DNA of 64,000 nt, from positions 304,128,781 through 304,192,780 of the forward strand of contig NC_059072.1 in the NCBI RefSeq assembly GCF_020497125.1, given 5' to 3'. The stretch comes from Mauremys mutica. Its lineage: Eukaryota > Chordata > Testudines > Geoemydidae. The position numbers were made by a program, and so were the translations under genes. The notes under the pieces were generated by a model that did no database searches, was not told where the DNA came from, and saw only the letters and a list, made by a program, of their open reading frames with translations. Below, in pieces: positions 47,037-56,900 of the stretch (position 1 is the stretch's first letter; the number at the start of each line of letters is the position of its first letter).

Positions 47037-47210
47037 AACCCTGCGGTGAATATCACAACTCCAAATTGATTCCTGACTGATGGTAGCAATCTGGTGTTGC
47101 AAGTTTCCACAGTGCAATTGCTACTTACTTCTCAACTGTCAGTGTGGATCTCATTTTGGTATTGTTGCACTGGAGGGTTGGGGGTGAGCTCTGCACACAG
47201 ATCCAGGAAT

Positions 47211-48247
47211 AGTATCAGAGGGGTAGCCGTGTTAGTCTGGATCTGTAAAAAGTGACAAAGAGTCCCGTGGCACCTTGTAGACTAACAGATTTATTGAGGC
47301 ATAAGTTTTCATGTGTGAATACCCACTTCGTCAGATGCATGTAGTGGAAGTTTCCAGAAGCAGGTATAAATATGCAGGCAAGAATCAGTCTAGAGATAAT
47401 GAGGTTAGTTCAATCAGGGAGGATGAGGCCCTCTTCTAGCAGTTGAGGTGTGAACACCAAGGGAGGAGAAACTGCTTTTGTAGTTGGCTAGCCATTCACG
47501 GTCTTTGTTTAATCCTGAGATGATGGTGTTAAATTTGCAAATGAACTGAAGCTCAGCAGTTTCTCTTTGAAGTCTGGTCCTGAAGTTTTTTTACTGCAGG
47601 ATGGCTACCTTTAAATCTGCTATTGTGTGTCCTGGGAGATTGAAGTGTTCTCCTACAGGTTTCCGTATATTGCCATTCCTAATATCTGACTTGTGTCCAT
47701 TTATCCTTTTACATAGGGACTGTCCAGTTTGGCTGATGTACATAGCAGAGGGGCATTGCTGGCACATGATGGCGTATATTACATTGGTGGACGTGCAGGT
47801 GAATGAACTGGTGATGTTGTGGCTGATCTGGTTAGGTCCTGTGATGGTGTCTCTGGTGTAGATATGTGGGCAGAGTTGGCATTGAGGTTTGTTGCATGGA
47901 TTGGTTCCTGAGTAGAGTTACTATGGTGTGGTGTGTGATTGCTGGTGAGAATATGCTTAAGGTTGGCGGGTTGTCTGTGGGCGAGGACTGGGCTGCCTCC
48001 CAAGGCCTGTGAAAGCGAGGGATTGTTGTCCCGGATGGGTAGTAGATCACTGATGATGCATTGGAGAGGTTTTAGCTGAGTACTGTAGGTGATGGCCACT
48101 GGAGTTCTGTTGGTTTCTTTCTTGGGCTTTTCTTGCATCAGGAGGCTTCTGGGTACACATTTGGTACGTGTTCAGGATTTCCAGGTTTATGGATCTTGGG
48201 TAGTAGATAGAATAACCCCGGTTGGGGCTCTTTGTCTCTTTTTACAT
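47211..48247 (-). mobile_element. Penelope-like element with GIY-YIG endonuclease, RT core deleted
   Basis: Flanked by ATCCAGGAAT (47201-47210 and 48248-48257), a 10-bp TSD. On the minus strand it opens with the start of the Penelope RT (GLFYLLPKIHKPGNP) and then jumps to the region between RT and endonuclease (KPKKETNRTPVAITYS). It goes on to a GIY-YIG-type segment (MYISQTGQSLCKRINGHKSD, KPVGEHFNLPGHT) and ends with the GTTAGTCTGGATCTG terminus. Stops are present. The RT palm with its catalytic aspartates is missing. Confidence 0.85.
47600..48138 (-). pseudogene. Penelope GIY-YIG endonuclease relic
   Basis: The minus-strand reading through 48,138-47,600 with two frame changes gives the linker and endonuclease: IYAIMCQQCPSAMYISQTGQ, CKRINGHKSDIRNG and VGEHFNLPGHTIADLKVAIL, then a stop. 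GIY-YIG nucleases of Penelope elements cleave target DNA for primed reverse transcription. The Y-I-x-Q-T-G-Q-S core is retained. It is not functional because of stops and the missing RT. Confidence 0.7.
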
Positions 48248-49043
48248 ATCCAGGAATGTGGCCTTGCAATCCAAAAGTTCTACAGCCACTACTAGTTATT
48301 CCATACCTGCATAACAATGTGATACCACCAGTCAGCGCTTGTTTCTTGAACCCAGAACCGGCGCTCCACTGTCTGCAGCTGCTCCATGGATGCCAACAAC
48401 AACTTTGAATCACAGGTGCAGACTTTTAGCTTTCCCCGGGGGTGCTCTACCCCCACTTGGCCCTGCCCCACTCTGCCTCTTCCCCGAAGGCTCCACCCCC
48501 GCTCCATCCCCCCCCGTTTCTGCCCCCTCCCCTGAGCACGCCCCGCCCTTGCTCTGCCTCTTCCCACCCCCGCTCCTCCCTCTCCCCCCAGCACCCGTGA
48601 ACCCATTCTCCGATCACCCATGCGCAACTCTTTTTAGCCCCATGAGGCATTGCAAAAATTTCCAAAACACTCTGTGCCGAGTAGGGGCGAGTTGCACAGT
48701 GGGACAGTTATCCATGGTGCACTGCTCTCTGCATCAATACCAGTGCTCCTGGTGAGAATGCGCATCATTGTCACAAGGACCGTAGTGTGGATGGGCATGA
48801 GCCATGTAATAGCTGTGGCAGCTGTATGCCAATGTAACTTAGGGTTCTGATTGCTTGGGGTTTCTTCGGGAAGATTATGTTATTATTGTAGATTCACATG
48901 GAGTACAATTTAATGTAATTTAATTTCCTCTGAATGCTGTAAAAGCCCCTTTCTTTAGAGGTGTAAAACCAATCTCCCTACCACTTGGAGTCATTATGTA
49001 TCACTTTGCCCTTTCCATGGGAGGTGAGCTGTTAACCTGTGTC

Positions 49044-49523
49044 CAGTGATGAGCTGCCAAAATCTTAACAACCGGTTCCCTATAAAAAGTTCTGATTTAA
49101 GGGGGGGAGCGGGGGAGGGGCCAGGGAGAGATCGTCGTGGGGCCGGAGGCCCCTGCAGGGCCTGGGCCAATTGCCCCACTTGCCCTCTCCCCTCTCCTCT
49201 GGCCAGCCCTGGAGCTTGCAGCAGCCCCCCCCCCACCTTGCTGGGCCATTCAAAAAGTGGCAGCAGGATGACTCCAGAGCTCAGCTGAGCTGCCCAGCTG
49301 GTGCCGGCGGCTGGCCACGCTGCAGCTGGGGGGAAGCGGGGGAAGGGCCGGGGGGAGCCTCAGCCTCCCCAGCTGGGAATCCTGGGAGCAACAGGATGGT
49401 CCGGCCCACGGACCAGAGTTCTTTGCCTACCCCCTGGCCCTTTAACAACCGGTTCTCCACGGAGGTCTAATTTTAGCAATCAGTTCTTGAGAACCTGTGG
49501 GAACCTGCTCCAGCTCACCACTG
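49044..49523. mobile_element. hAT-type MITE, 480 bp
   Basis: An exact 8-bp TSD, CCTGTGTC (49036-49043 and 49524-49531), flanks it. The ends are CAGTGATGAGCTGCC and, inverted, CAGTGGTGAGCTGGAGC. Internal inverted AACAACCGGTTC motifs lie near both ends. The interior is GC-rich. Confidence 0.9.
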
Positions 49524-49531
49524 CCTGTGTC

Positions 49532-50349
49532 CTTACCAAATTCCAGTTCAAGTAATTACAGCCTGCCTCCCTACATTACGCAAGCAGATTCAGTTGGCTA
49601 TAATAAGCTACTTTACTTCCTGTCCTAAACTGCTGTGCAGTGTTTCTAAATAACTTCTGAATTCCTCCCCAGTTGTCACTGCTTTTGAGTTGTGCTAAAG
49701 TAATTCCTATTTGTAAAACATGCTGAGATCCTTCAGGATGAAGGCACTATATGTACTGTTGCTTAATGCCATATATAGCTAATATGTTGCATGCCATAAT
49801 GTCAGTGGCCATATGCAAAGAAGCATATTTATTTGGAATCAGTGTCATGTGACAGTGATAAAGAATCATATAAAGAGTTGCTTTGTTATAACACTGAAAA
49901 AGGTTCTTTACTAGAATTAAAAAAACCAAACCACTTTTAATCCCTAAAGCTGCTCTCTCTCTCTCTCTCTCTCTCTCTAACTCACAGCTTCAATGTGTGT
50001 AGATCATCTGTGTAGAACCTTTCCCAGCCCACACATGCCTGGCTTCCTGTGACAGATTTAAAGAAACAGAACACATATGCTTATGTACAGTGCAGTTCGG
50101 GGGGGCTGCAGGGATCATGGTCATCCAACTTTAATATGTGGAACAGAATCTATGTCCCTATAATTGGTGGTGAGGATGGAGCTGAAGGTGGAAGGAGGAA
50201 AGAGATCTGCTCCTTAACAGGGTAGAGTTTAAATACCTGACAGACCTGCTTCCATCACGTGGAACAGTATCAGAAAACAAATCTTAAATGTGCAGGGTAA
50301 AATGCCAGTCTAGTAACATCTTGAAATAGACCTCTCGCAATAGTGACAT
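49532..50349. other. Gene-free stretch with a (CT)n microsatellite
   Basis: A pure CT run of about 14 units lies at 49,952-49,979. Nothing else could be supported. Confidence 0.6.
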
Positions 50350-50499
50350 GGGAGGTTAATTTTTGTCCAAGGTAATATAGGAATGAATTTCATTTGACCT
50401 CTGCTCCAGGGATTCTTGACACAAGCTGTAAGGTTTTCAATTGTACATTTCTTTACTCAGCCAGGTCTGTTTTAGTTTTCGCTCTTGCGCAGGGCCAAG
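50350..50499 (+). repeat. 150-bp direct repeat, left copy
   Basis: From GGGAGGTTAATTTTTGTCC to GCGCAGGGCCAAG. It recurs in the same orientation at 51,249-51,398 with two differences seen by eye. It is non-coding and its family is not recognised. Confidence 0.95.
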
Positions 50500-51248
50500 T
50501 ACATTGCTGACCCTTAATAAATAATACACCCAAAAAACTACACTACAAGGACATTATTGAGGTTGCAAAGTCAAGCAGTCAAATGCCAGAATTAAGGTTG
50601 GCTGTGCAACCTTATTTCAGCCCCCTTGTGCATATGCATTAGGATACAATCTTTAACTATATGATCACATACTCATTTTTTCCATAGGAACCGTGACTCA
50701 TTCAGTCCACATGGTTCCTACTCCCAGTGTCCTTGTCCAGGTAGTCACAAGATCCACAGCTCCTCATCTGATCTCGGTCTCTTCCAGGCTCCCAGTCACA
50801 GTCTCCTTGACCAGCCAGTCCCAGTTTTTTCCTCTCTACTCCAGTCCCAGCCTCAGTACTGACCAAACTGCATATGCCATCCCCTCACAACTTGTGCATG
50901 AGACAGGACTGTGCATGTGCCATCCTCAGAGTGACTGAATATGCTTCTATATGTGCACTGACTGCACATACACCATCCCCACAGAGAGACTGGTGCATGC
51001 TCCCTCCTTTCCCCCAGGTTACACAGGAGCAAAACCAGATTTTCCCTGTAATGGCTGCTCTGGAATAGGGTGGGGCAAGCAGGAACTGGAACTGAGAGAA
51101 GGGAACCTGTCTTTCTTGTGCTCTCAATGACCCTACTGCTGGGACCCACTCGATGTGGAGGAGGAAGCTTCCCGATTCAAATGCAGAGGGGACTAAAGCT
51201 GGGGGAGGAGGGGGAGGAGTACACTGAGACAAGCCTGCTGCTGAGACT
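50500..51248. other. 749-bp segment between the direct repeats
   Basis: No gene recognised. It contains phrases such as GTGCATGTGCCATCC and GCACATACACCATCC that partly echo each other. It looks neither like an LTR-element interior nor like a known MITE. Confidence 0.5.
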
Positions 51249-51398
51249 GGGAGGTTAATTTTTGTCCAAGGTAATATAGGAATGAATTTCATTTGACCTC
51301 TGCTCCAGGGATTCTTGACACAAGCTTTAAGGTTTTCAATTGTACATTTCTTTACTCAGCCAGGTCTGTTTTAATTTTCGCTCTTGCGCAGGGCCAAG
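51249..51398 (+). repeat. 150-bp direct repeat, right copy
   Basis: The partner of 50,350-50,499, offset by 899 bp. The differences are T for G near position 78 and A for G near 125 of the repeat. Sequence on either side is unrelated, so the repeat borders are sharp. Confidence 0.95.
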
Positions 51399-52368
51399 CT
51401 TGAGGATGCTCAGTAAGGACTGAATCGTCAGAGGTTTAGATGATTTTTATCTCTGTCTCTACTCAGATTTTTTAAAGGCTTATAATTTGGCCAAATGTAG
51501 GTGGATTTTCATGGGGATGCCAAAAGGCACATCACTGACACAAAGGCCACCCCACTTCCAAATTTCAAGTCCCTACTCCAGAGCATGGGAGTGCTAGAGC
51601 TGTTCAAAGAAATGGTCACCAGAGTTTTTTAACTTGGGCCAGATGTTTTTTCCCTACCATGGGTGGCGGCTATAAAACGCCAGGGGAGGCTAAGTCTCCC
51701 CTAACCCAGGCTGTGTTGCAGCCCACGCTCTGCCCCAAGGCCCCACCCTGCGGCAGGCTGGCGGGGGCTCCTCTGGTTGTTAGGGACAATGTTCCCTCTA
51801 ATTTTTGACATGCCGTGTGTGCAAAAAATTTCTTCTGTGCAAATTTTTTAAGGAGAATTCAAATTTGTGCGCCATAAGGCAAATGCGCCCAAGCGAGTAA
51901 AATGCTTATACATTTAAAAAGTTTTAATTTGCAATTTGTGATAATAATAGTTTTACACCATGTTATTTTATAAATGTCATTTTAAAATACTTAGAAAAAG
52001 GAAATGTAACCATTCTTCATGAAGCAGAAGTTAGTTGTAAGCATTATACTTTATGATCTTTTTTATAAACAATCAAGATCATATATCAAGCACATATTAA
52101 TCATGCTCATTACCAGTCCATAGGCTTCTGCCCGTTGGTGTTCACTTTCACCTTTCATCCTATACCCATATCTGAAAAGATTTTGATAAACATATAATAA
52201 AGACAATTTAATAAGTATGCCATGATGTCAATTTATGGACATCATAAGTAAAAAAAGAAAAACAAGAGTTTGTGTTTTAAATTTAAAATTTTCCTAAAAA
52301 ATATCAAGCAATGATTATCAGCCAAGAATAAGATATGTAATTACAAATGCATTTTAATTTCCTTATTG

Positions 52369-52741
52369 GTTGAAATGTCACCCCTGCTCCGTCTCCACCC
52401 CGAGCACGCCGTCGCTGCTTCACTTCTCCCACCTCCCAGGCTTGCGGCGCCAATCAGCTTAGGTGCCGCAAGCCTGGGAGGTGGGAGAAGTGAAGCAGCC
52501 ACGGCGTGCTCGGGGAGGGGTGAGCTGGGGCGGGGAGTTCCCCTGCGAGTCTCCCGCCCCCCACTTGCTGCAGGCGGCCCTCCCCATGCTCCCCTGCCCC
52601 AGCTCCCTCTGCCTAAATGCCGGCGGTGACCGGCGTGGCCAAAGATCCGACCGCCACGGTTGCTGCTGAAGAAAATGCCACCCCCAAATCCTAGCGCCCT
52701 AGGCAACTGCCTAGGTGGTCTAAATGGTTGCACCGGCCCTG
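52369..52741. mobile_element. GC-rich MITE-like insert with 49-bp inverted repeat
   Basis: Arms at 52,400-52,448 and 52,465-52,513 (CCGAGCACGCC...GCTTGCGGC and its inverse) around a 16-bp loop. The right border, GGTTGCACCGGCCCTG, resembles a MITE end. It is inserted at the 3' end of the hAT coding region. TSD not fixed. Confidence 0.6.
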
Positions 52742-54663
52742 CATATCCGGGAAACTTAAAACCAATTGGCTTTTGATTCTTTTGGCTACTGCAAACTTGA
52801 AGTCATTGTACTGACTGACTATAACAATCTCTTCAGCAAGAAAGCCTTTGTATTTTGAACATAGGGATTTGACCTAATGAATTCCAAAATTGAAGTCACA
52901 CTTAACTATTACTGCACAATCAAAAGCGGGCCACTCCTGGACTTCATCCTCTGGAAACCTGTCTGCCAAATGTGCACACAAGAAGTTTATGAAAGTTATT
53001 ATGGAACTGGTATCAATTTCATTATTTTCTTGTATCAGAGGGGTAGCCGTGTTAGTCTGGTTCTGTAAAAGCAGCAAAGAATCCTGTGGCACCTTATAGA
53101 CTAACAGACGTTTTGCAGCATGAGCTTTCGTGGGTGAATACCCACTTCTTCGGATGCAAGAACTTGCATCCGAAGAAGTGGGTATTCACCCACGAAAGCT
53201 CATGCTGCAAAACGTCTGTTAGTCTATAAGGTGCCACAGGATTCATTATTTTCTTGAGAGCTCATATCTAAGAGAGCCTTAACTTTGTCACTCCATAAGA
53301 CTGAATCTCCAAGGTACTGTCTTCTGATCTTGTTCAGTTTACCTTGGGCAAGGTGAAATGCTTCAAGAGGTGTAAGGCCCCGTTTCTGGAGCTGCGTGGA
53401 TAGTGACGCCAGCTCTGACAAAACATCATTCAAAACTTCTAATGTTATTCGGTATTCCATGGTATTCAGCTTTTTGTGGCAGTATTTAGAAACTGGATCA
53501 GTATCTTTGTCTTGCTCAAAATATTTCAGAAGAGGATTATAGTTGCGAATAATTGCTCGAAGTGCAAAGTACCTACATAACCAGTGCACTTCATTGAGTG
53601 GCCTGAAAGCCACTGACTCACATTCAGAAGCATCCACTATTTCCTGAAATTTGCATTTTCTCTTGGATGACCGACAGAACACTGTGTAGACAGTTCTCAT
53701 TAAGGTTTCGATGTCTCTTATCAGCTTGACCTCTTTCCATGCATCAGAAATCCCAAGTCTTCCCGGTGTGTAACGCAATGTTTGCTGGACTAAGTGTGGA
53801 ATATCATGTTTTATCTGAGCTGCCACACCACTGAGTTTGCCCAACATCATGGAGGCACCATCAGATGTGAACATCACCATTTTCATTAGATCAAGTTGGT
53901 GTTTTCTAGAAAACTCTTTGATTGCAGACACTATTGAAACAGCGTCACATTCTTGCAATTGTAATAGTCCACCAAACGAAGTTTTATAGTCTGCAAATTA
54001 TGGATCTATATTTAATGGATATATCAGTGCTTTCATCAACAGCTAGAACATGAAACATTGCTGATACTATTTCATGCATGAGGTCATTTTGGACAATGCA
54101 GTTGATAATTTCAAGAAATTCAAAAGCATAATTTTTACTTCTCCAGCTCGCTGGTATGTGCACATACTTTTCCATATGGTCATTAATATCTTGAACAGAA
54201 AGCATTGAGCTGTTCATTTTAATAGCCAACAACACATTGTCAATAAGTACCTTGATTTCTTCTGGGTTTGAGCACTTTTGTTCAAGATTAATTTGCCTCC
54301 TCTGCTTTTCAGCTGGACTTTCAAGAATCATGCTAAGCAATCCGCTCCGTAAAGAAGGGTTTTTGTTTCTAAGTCTTGTTACACCATCTATATGAGACTT
54401 ACTTGACAGATGACGCTTTAAGAAATCCAACTTCCATACATCATTACACATTCTTCCCATTGAAAATTCTCCCGAAGCTCTGGCATCTCGACAATATACA
54501 CAAACCACTCCGTTGTCCTTATCATATGTGAATATTTTGTGAAGTTTAACAAGTATTACACTATCTGACTTCAGTGTATCTGTCTCTATAGTCTCATCCA
54601 GCCATCCAGATTTAAGTGAAGTCGCTGTTCTTTTACGCTTTAGACCTCTAGACAGGGACATTT
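52742..54663 (-). pseudogene. hAT transposase with N-terminal zinc finger
   Basis: The ATG at 54,663-54,661 starts MSLSRGLKRKR. A TTF/BED-like zinc finger (VCVYCRD ... FLKRHLSSKSH) lies at about residues 55-90. AVDESTDIS near 54,020 carries the first catalytic Asp. A frameshift near 53,975 follows. The next frame (GLLQLQECDAVSIV...) carries FTSDGASMMLGKLSGVA with the second Asp and then LNEVHWLCRYFAL. A Penelope insertion at 53,033 splits the frame, but the two sides match once the insertion and one TSD copy are taken out. A TAG at 52,874-52,876 precedes a further open stretch to 52,742. The catalytic Glu and C-terminal dimerisation block were not seen. It resembles hAT proteins related to KIAA1586/C17orf113/ZMYM-type genes. 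It would bind the terminal repeats and move the element. Confidence 0.85.
53033..53241. mobile_element. Penelope-like 3' fragment forming a perfect 82-bp hairpin
   Basis: A 15-bp TSD, TTCATTATTTTCTTG (53018-53032 and 53242-53256), flanks it. The insert starts TATCAGAGGGGTAGCCG, the usual Penelope terminus. From 53,079 to 53,160 it is exactly reverse-complemented at 53,163-53,244 with a 2-nt spacer; the last three bases overlap the TSD. Confidence 0.92.
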
Positions 54664-54930
54664 TGGGATTGATTTTTTACCAGATTGGTTTATTTAGCAT
54701 GAACACTTTTATTATATGGCTACTATTTCAATGCGCTTAACAGTGTGACTCGACAAAAGGGCAAACGGGAGATCATTCAGATTAGGATACCGAATTTTGT
54801 GCATAGCAAAAAAACACGGGAAAATGGTAAAACATCCCGAGTAAATGTATGAAGTCCAATGCCTTTGAAAGATTTCAATCACGAAAACAACACTTACCTT
54901 TGTTCATTTCTGGGAAATCTTTGCAGTTCC

Positions 54931-55160
54931 TTAGCAACTACAGCCAGGCATTTTGACTTATTCGCACGTACTTGACTTTGTACACAGCCAAATGAACAGA
55001 CTACAAGGAGATGTGTGGGTCCCGACCGTCAGCATTTCGAACATGGAAACTTGATCACGCCATGTCGGGACCCACACATCTCCTTGTAGTCTGTTCATCT
55101 GGCTGTGTACAAACTCAAGTATGTGCGAACAAATCAAAATGCCTGGCCGTAGTTGCGAAC
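54931..55160. repeat. Subterminal 96-bp imperfect inverted repeat of the hAT
   Basis: The left arm 54,931-55,026 and right arm 55,064-55,160 are complementary over most of their length (for example AGACTACAAGGAGATGTGTG), with a 37-nt loop. It lies upstream of the transposase start, between the gene and the right terminal repeat. Confidence 0.85.
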
Positions 55161-55929
55161 AAGGTCAAAAGTTGCCTGTAAATGATATTTTGGCCTGGCT
55201 CCGATGTAGTGTTTCATTTTTTGTGCTCGCAGTGTTTTGCTGTGTGCGCCATGTGTGCACACGTGCACAGCTTAGAGGGAACAGTGGTTAGGGACTCTCG
55301 GAGCTCCAGCAGGTGGAGGTGGGCACCCTGAAGTGGGGTTTCACCACCGTGAAGTGGGGTTTCACCACCACCCATGTTCCCTACTGATTCTTGGAAAGGG
55401 CAACACTGTTCTGCCTGAATTTCCAAAAATTTCATCCTGAGACAGACCTCCACATGGAAAATTTCAGCCCAAACAGTTATTGTTTGGTACCAAAGAGGTA
55501 CTAGCCCTGCCTGTAATAATGAAGGGCAGCCTGAATGAAGATGGTTTCTAGCAGTAGAAAGGGTAGGGCTCTGTCATCACTACCATTCCTCCTGCTTCTC
55601 AGAAATCATCTGTGTGCATGCAGCTATGTTGGCTGGAGTGGACGGGGCAGGACTTATTTAAAACTGTTTTGAAGACTAGCTTGTAGCCTGGCCAACTACC
55701 TGTTTTGGGACTTATTGGCTCCTGGGGTTAGTGGTCTAAGTGGTCCTGAGCCCAGGAGCTAACACCAGTGCCCTAAGTGTTCAGTCAGCACCCATCGTCA
55801 TTGGGTGTCAGCACAAAGGGGTGGGCTTGGTCCTCACTTTATCAACCAGGTTTCACCTGGGGTTTGCTGGTGGGTACAGCCCAGCTGTGTGTATAACAGA
55901 GGGCTCAGCTGCAGGAGCCCAGTGCTTTT

Positions 55930-56045
55930 CCTCAGTAAATCTTAAAGTGTTTTACAAAGGGCAGCACCATTATCCCCATTCTACAGATGGGAAAACTGAG
56001 GCACACACAGAGGCGCTAGATCTTGTCCAAGGTCTCCCAGTGCCA
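55930..56045 (+). repeat. MIR-like ancient SINE fragment
   Basis: CACCATTATCCCCATTCTAC followed by AGATGGGAAAACTGAGGCAC matches the conserved MIR core region found in amniotes. Confidence 0.7.
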
Positions 56046-56189
56046 TAGACCCCCAGCTCTCCTGAAGGGCATCATGTGCTTGGAAACACAGGGGCAGGGG
56101 CAGGGGCGGGGGACCCCCCCGAAGAGCCTAGTGTGCACATGGCTGAGTGTAGACAGGCCTGTGCCCGGGGGGAGGGAGTAGGTCTAAAC

Positions 56190-56900
56190 TTACCCCAGCA
56201 GCCCCTGTAAACAACCCCTGCGCAAAGGCCGCAACAGCTCAGCCGCGCTCCGCCCCTCCCGCCACTCAGCGTGAGCCGGCACTGACGGGCAGCCCCGCCC
56301 CGCCCCGCCCCGCTCCACCAATGGAAGGACGGGGCGTGGCTCGCGGAGGCTCGGGGTTGGCGGTGGCGCGCGGGGCGGCCTACGCAGCGCGAGGGCTGGG
56401 CCGGCGGTTATAAATCCCCGGAGCAAACCGCCGCCGCGCGCTTCGGTCCCGAGTCCTTGGCGGGGGCGGCGAGTTGGCTGGGAGCCAGCGGGGCGGGAGC
56501 GAGGCGCCGCCGCCGCTGGCGGTAAGTGCGTGGGGGGAGGGGGTCCCTGCCCGCGGGTGGCCGGCTGGGCTCTGGAGCGTCGCCCCGCGGCGGGGCCCTG
56601 CTGTGGGCATCGCTCCCGGCTGCCCGCGGGGGCCGCTGCGCTGGAGCCCGGGTCTGCAGCGCGTCCCGTGCGAGCGCGCAGCTGGCGCCGCCGAGCGAAG
56701 CCCGCCCGAGGGGGCTTTTACCCGGGGGTGGCTCGCTAAGTCCCGTCACTGGGGCGCAGCCACAGCGCGTAATGGCCACTGGCCGGAGCGCCGGGTGCCG
56801 GGCGGTGCGCGGCTCCCTCCAGCCGGCCTCGTTTCCTCTCAGTGCCGTGACGCCCGCGTGGGGAGCGGGGTGACTGACATTCCTGTTGTTGCGCCCTCAC
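56190..56900 (+). promoter_or_regulatory. SLC25A30: SLC25A30 CpG island and core promoter
   Basis: A GC- and CpG-dense block of about 0.7 kb. It holds tandem GC boxes (CCCCGCCCCGCCCC at 56,293-56,311), a CCAAT box at 56,318-56,322 and a TATAAAT at 56,409-56,415, in the right order for a plus-strand start near 56,440. The first coding exon lies 3 kb downstream on the same strand. That this island serves SLC25A30 is inferred from position. Confidence 0.75.
56438..56521 (+). other. SLC25A30: SLC25A30 putative noncoding exon 1
   Basis: Starts about 25-30 nt after the TATA box and ends at a consensus donor, GGCG followed by GTAAGTGCG (intron from 56,522). It contains no ATG in a good context. The start is estimated and the donor is seen in the sequence. 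Confidence 0.6.

Larger units (their letters stand above)
43560..47150 (-). pseudogene. PIF/Harbinger transposase, in pieces
   Basis: Minus-strand pieces in order. TVEK, stop, VAIALWKLATPD lies at about 47,060-47,140. VMQVYTASNHLLLQRTV lies at about 46,400-46,460. The catalytic core follows, including MPIVILGNPTYTWLPWLMNP and CRMAVECAFGCLKSRW at 45,950-46,130. A C-terminal tail (KFLPACRVEVEWLSAEFEHL in one frame) lies at 43,700-43,790. The pieces are separated by a MITE and by a CR1-containing block. These match the DDE transposase family with the GDPAYPL and ECAFGRLK blocks. Stops and frameshifts throughout make it inactive. Confidence 0.75.
38579..48848. mobile_element. PIF/Harbinger element, about 2.9 kb net, expanded by nested insertions
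   Basis: The left end is GGCCTGGTCTACACT after a TAA (38,576-38,578), the usual target for this superfamily. A MYB/SANT frame on the plus strand (42.55-42.91 kb) converges on a transposase on the minus strand (parts at 43.56-43.80, 45.89-46.46 and 47.04-47.15 kb). Harbinger sequence also continues right of the Penelope insertion, at 48,258-48,400. Insertions are a CR1 (38,711-42,159), an unclassified segment plus an old CR1 (about 43,815-45,880), a GTGACC-type MITE (about 46,467-47,036), a Penelope copy (47,211-48,247) and probably a GC-rich MITE (48,412-48,600). The right terminal repeat was not found. Confidence 0.7.
51787..55286 (-). mobile_element. hAT transposon with transposase gene, 3.5 kb
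   Basis: An exact 8-bp TSD, GTTAGGGA (51779-51786 and 55287-55294), flanks it. The terminal repeats are CAATGTTCCCTCTAA and the inverse of CACTGTTCCCTCTAA (14 of 15 match). It carries a minus-strand transposase, a Penelope hairpin at 53,033, a GC-rich palindromic segment at about 52,370-52,741, and a 96-bp inverted repeat upstream of the gene. Confidence 0.92.
51658..55376. mobile_element. hAT-type MITE (CATGGGTGG family), copy 2, split by a larger hAT
   Basis: An exact 8-bp TSD, TTCCCTAC (51650-51657 and 55377-55384), flanks it. The ends are CATGGGTGGCGG and CCACCACCCATG. Removing the inner hAT and one TSD copy leaves a MITE of about 211 bp. The right part holds a small tandem, GTGAAGTGGGGTTTCACCAC. 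Confidence 0.85.

Noticed and set aside
50350..51398. LTR retrotransposon with 150-bp LTRs
   Set aside because: The repeats do not begin TG or end CA, there is no primer-binding site or polypurine tract, and no flanking TSD was found.
52877..53099. Plus-strand frames across the Penelope hairpin
   Set aside because: Antisense shadows of the hAT transposase on the minus strand.
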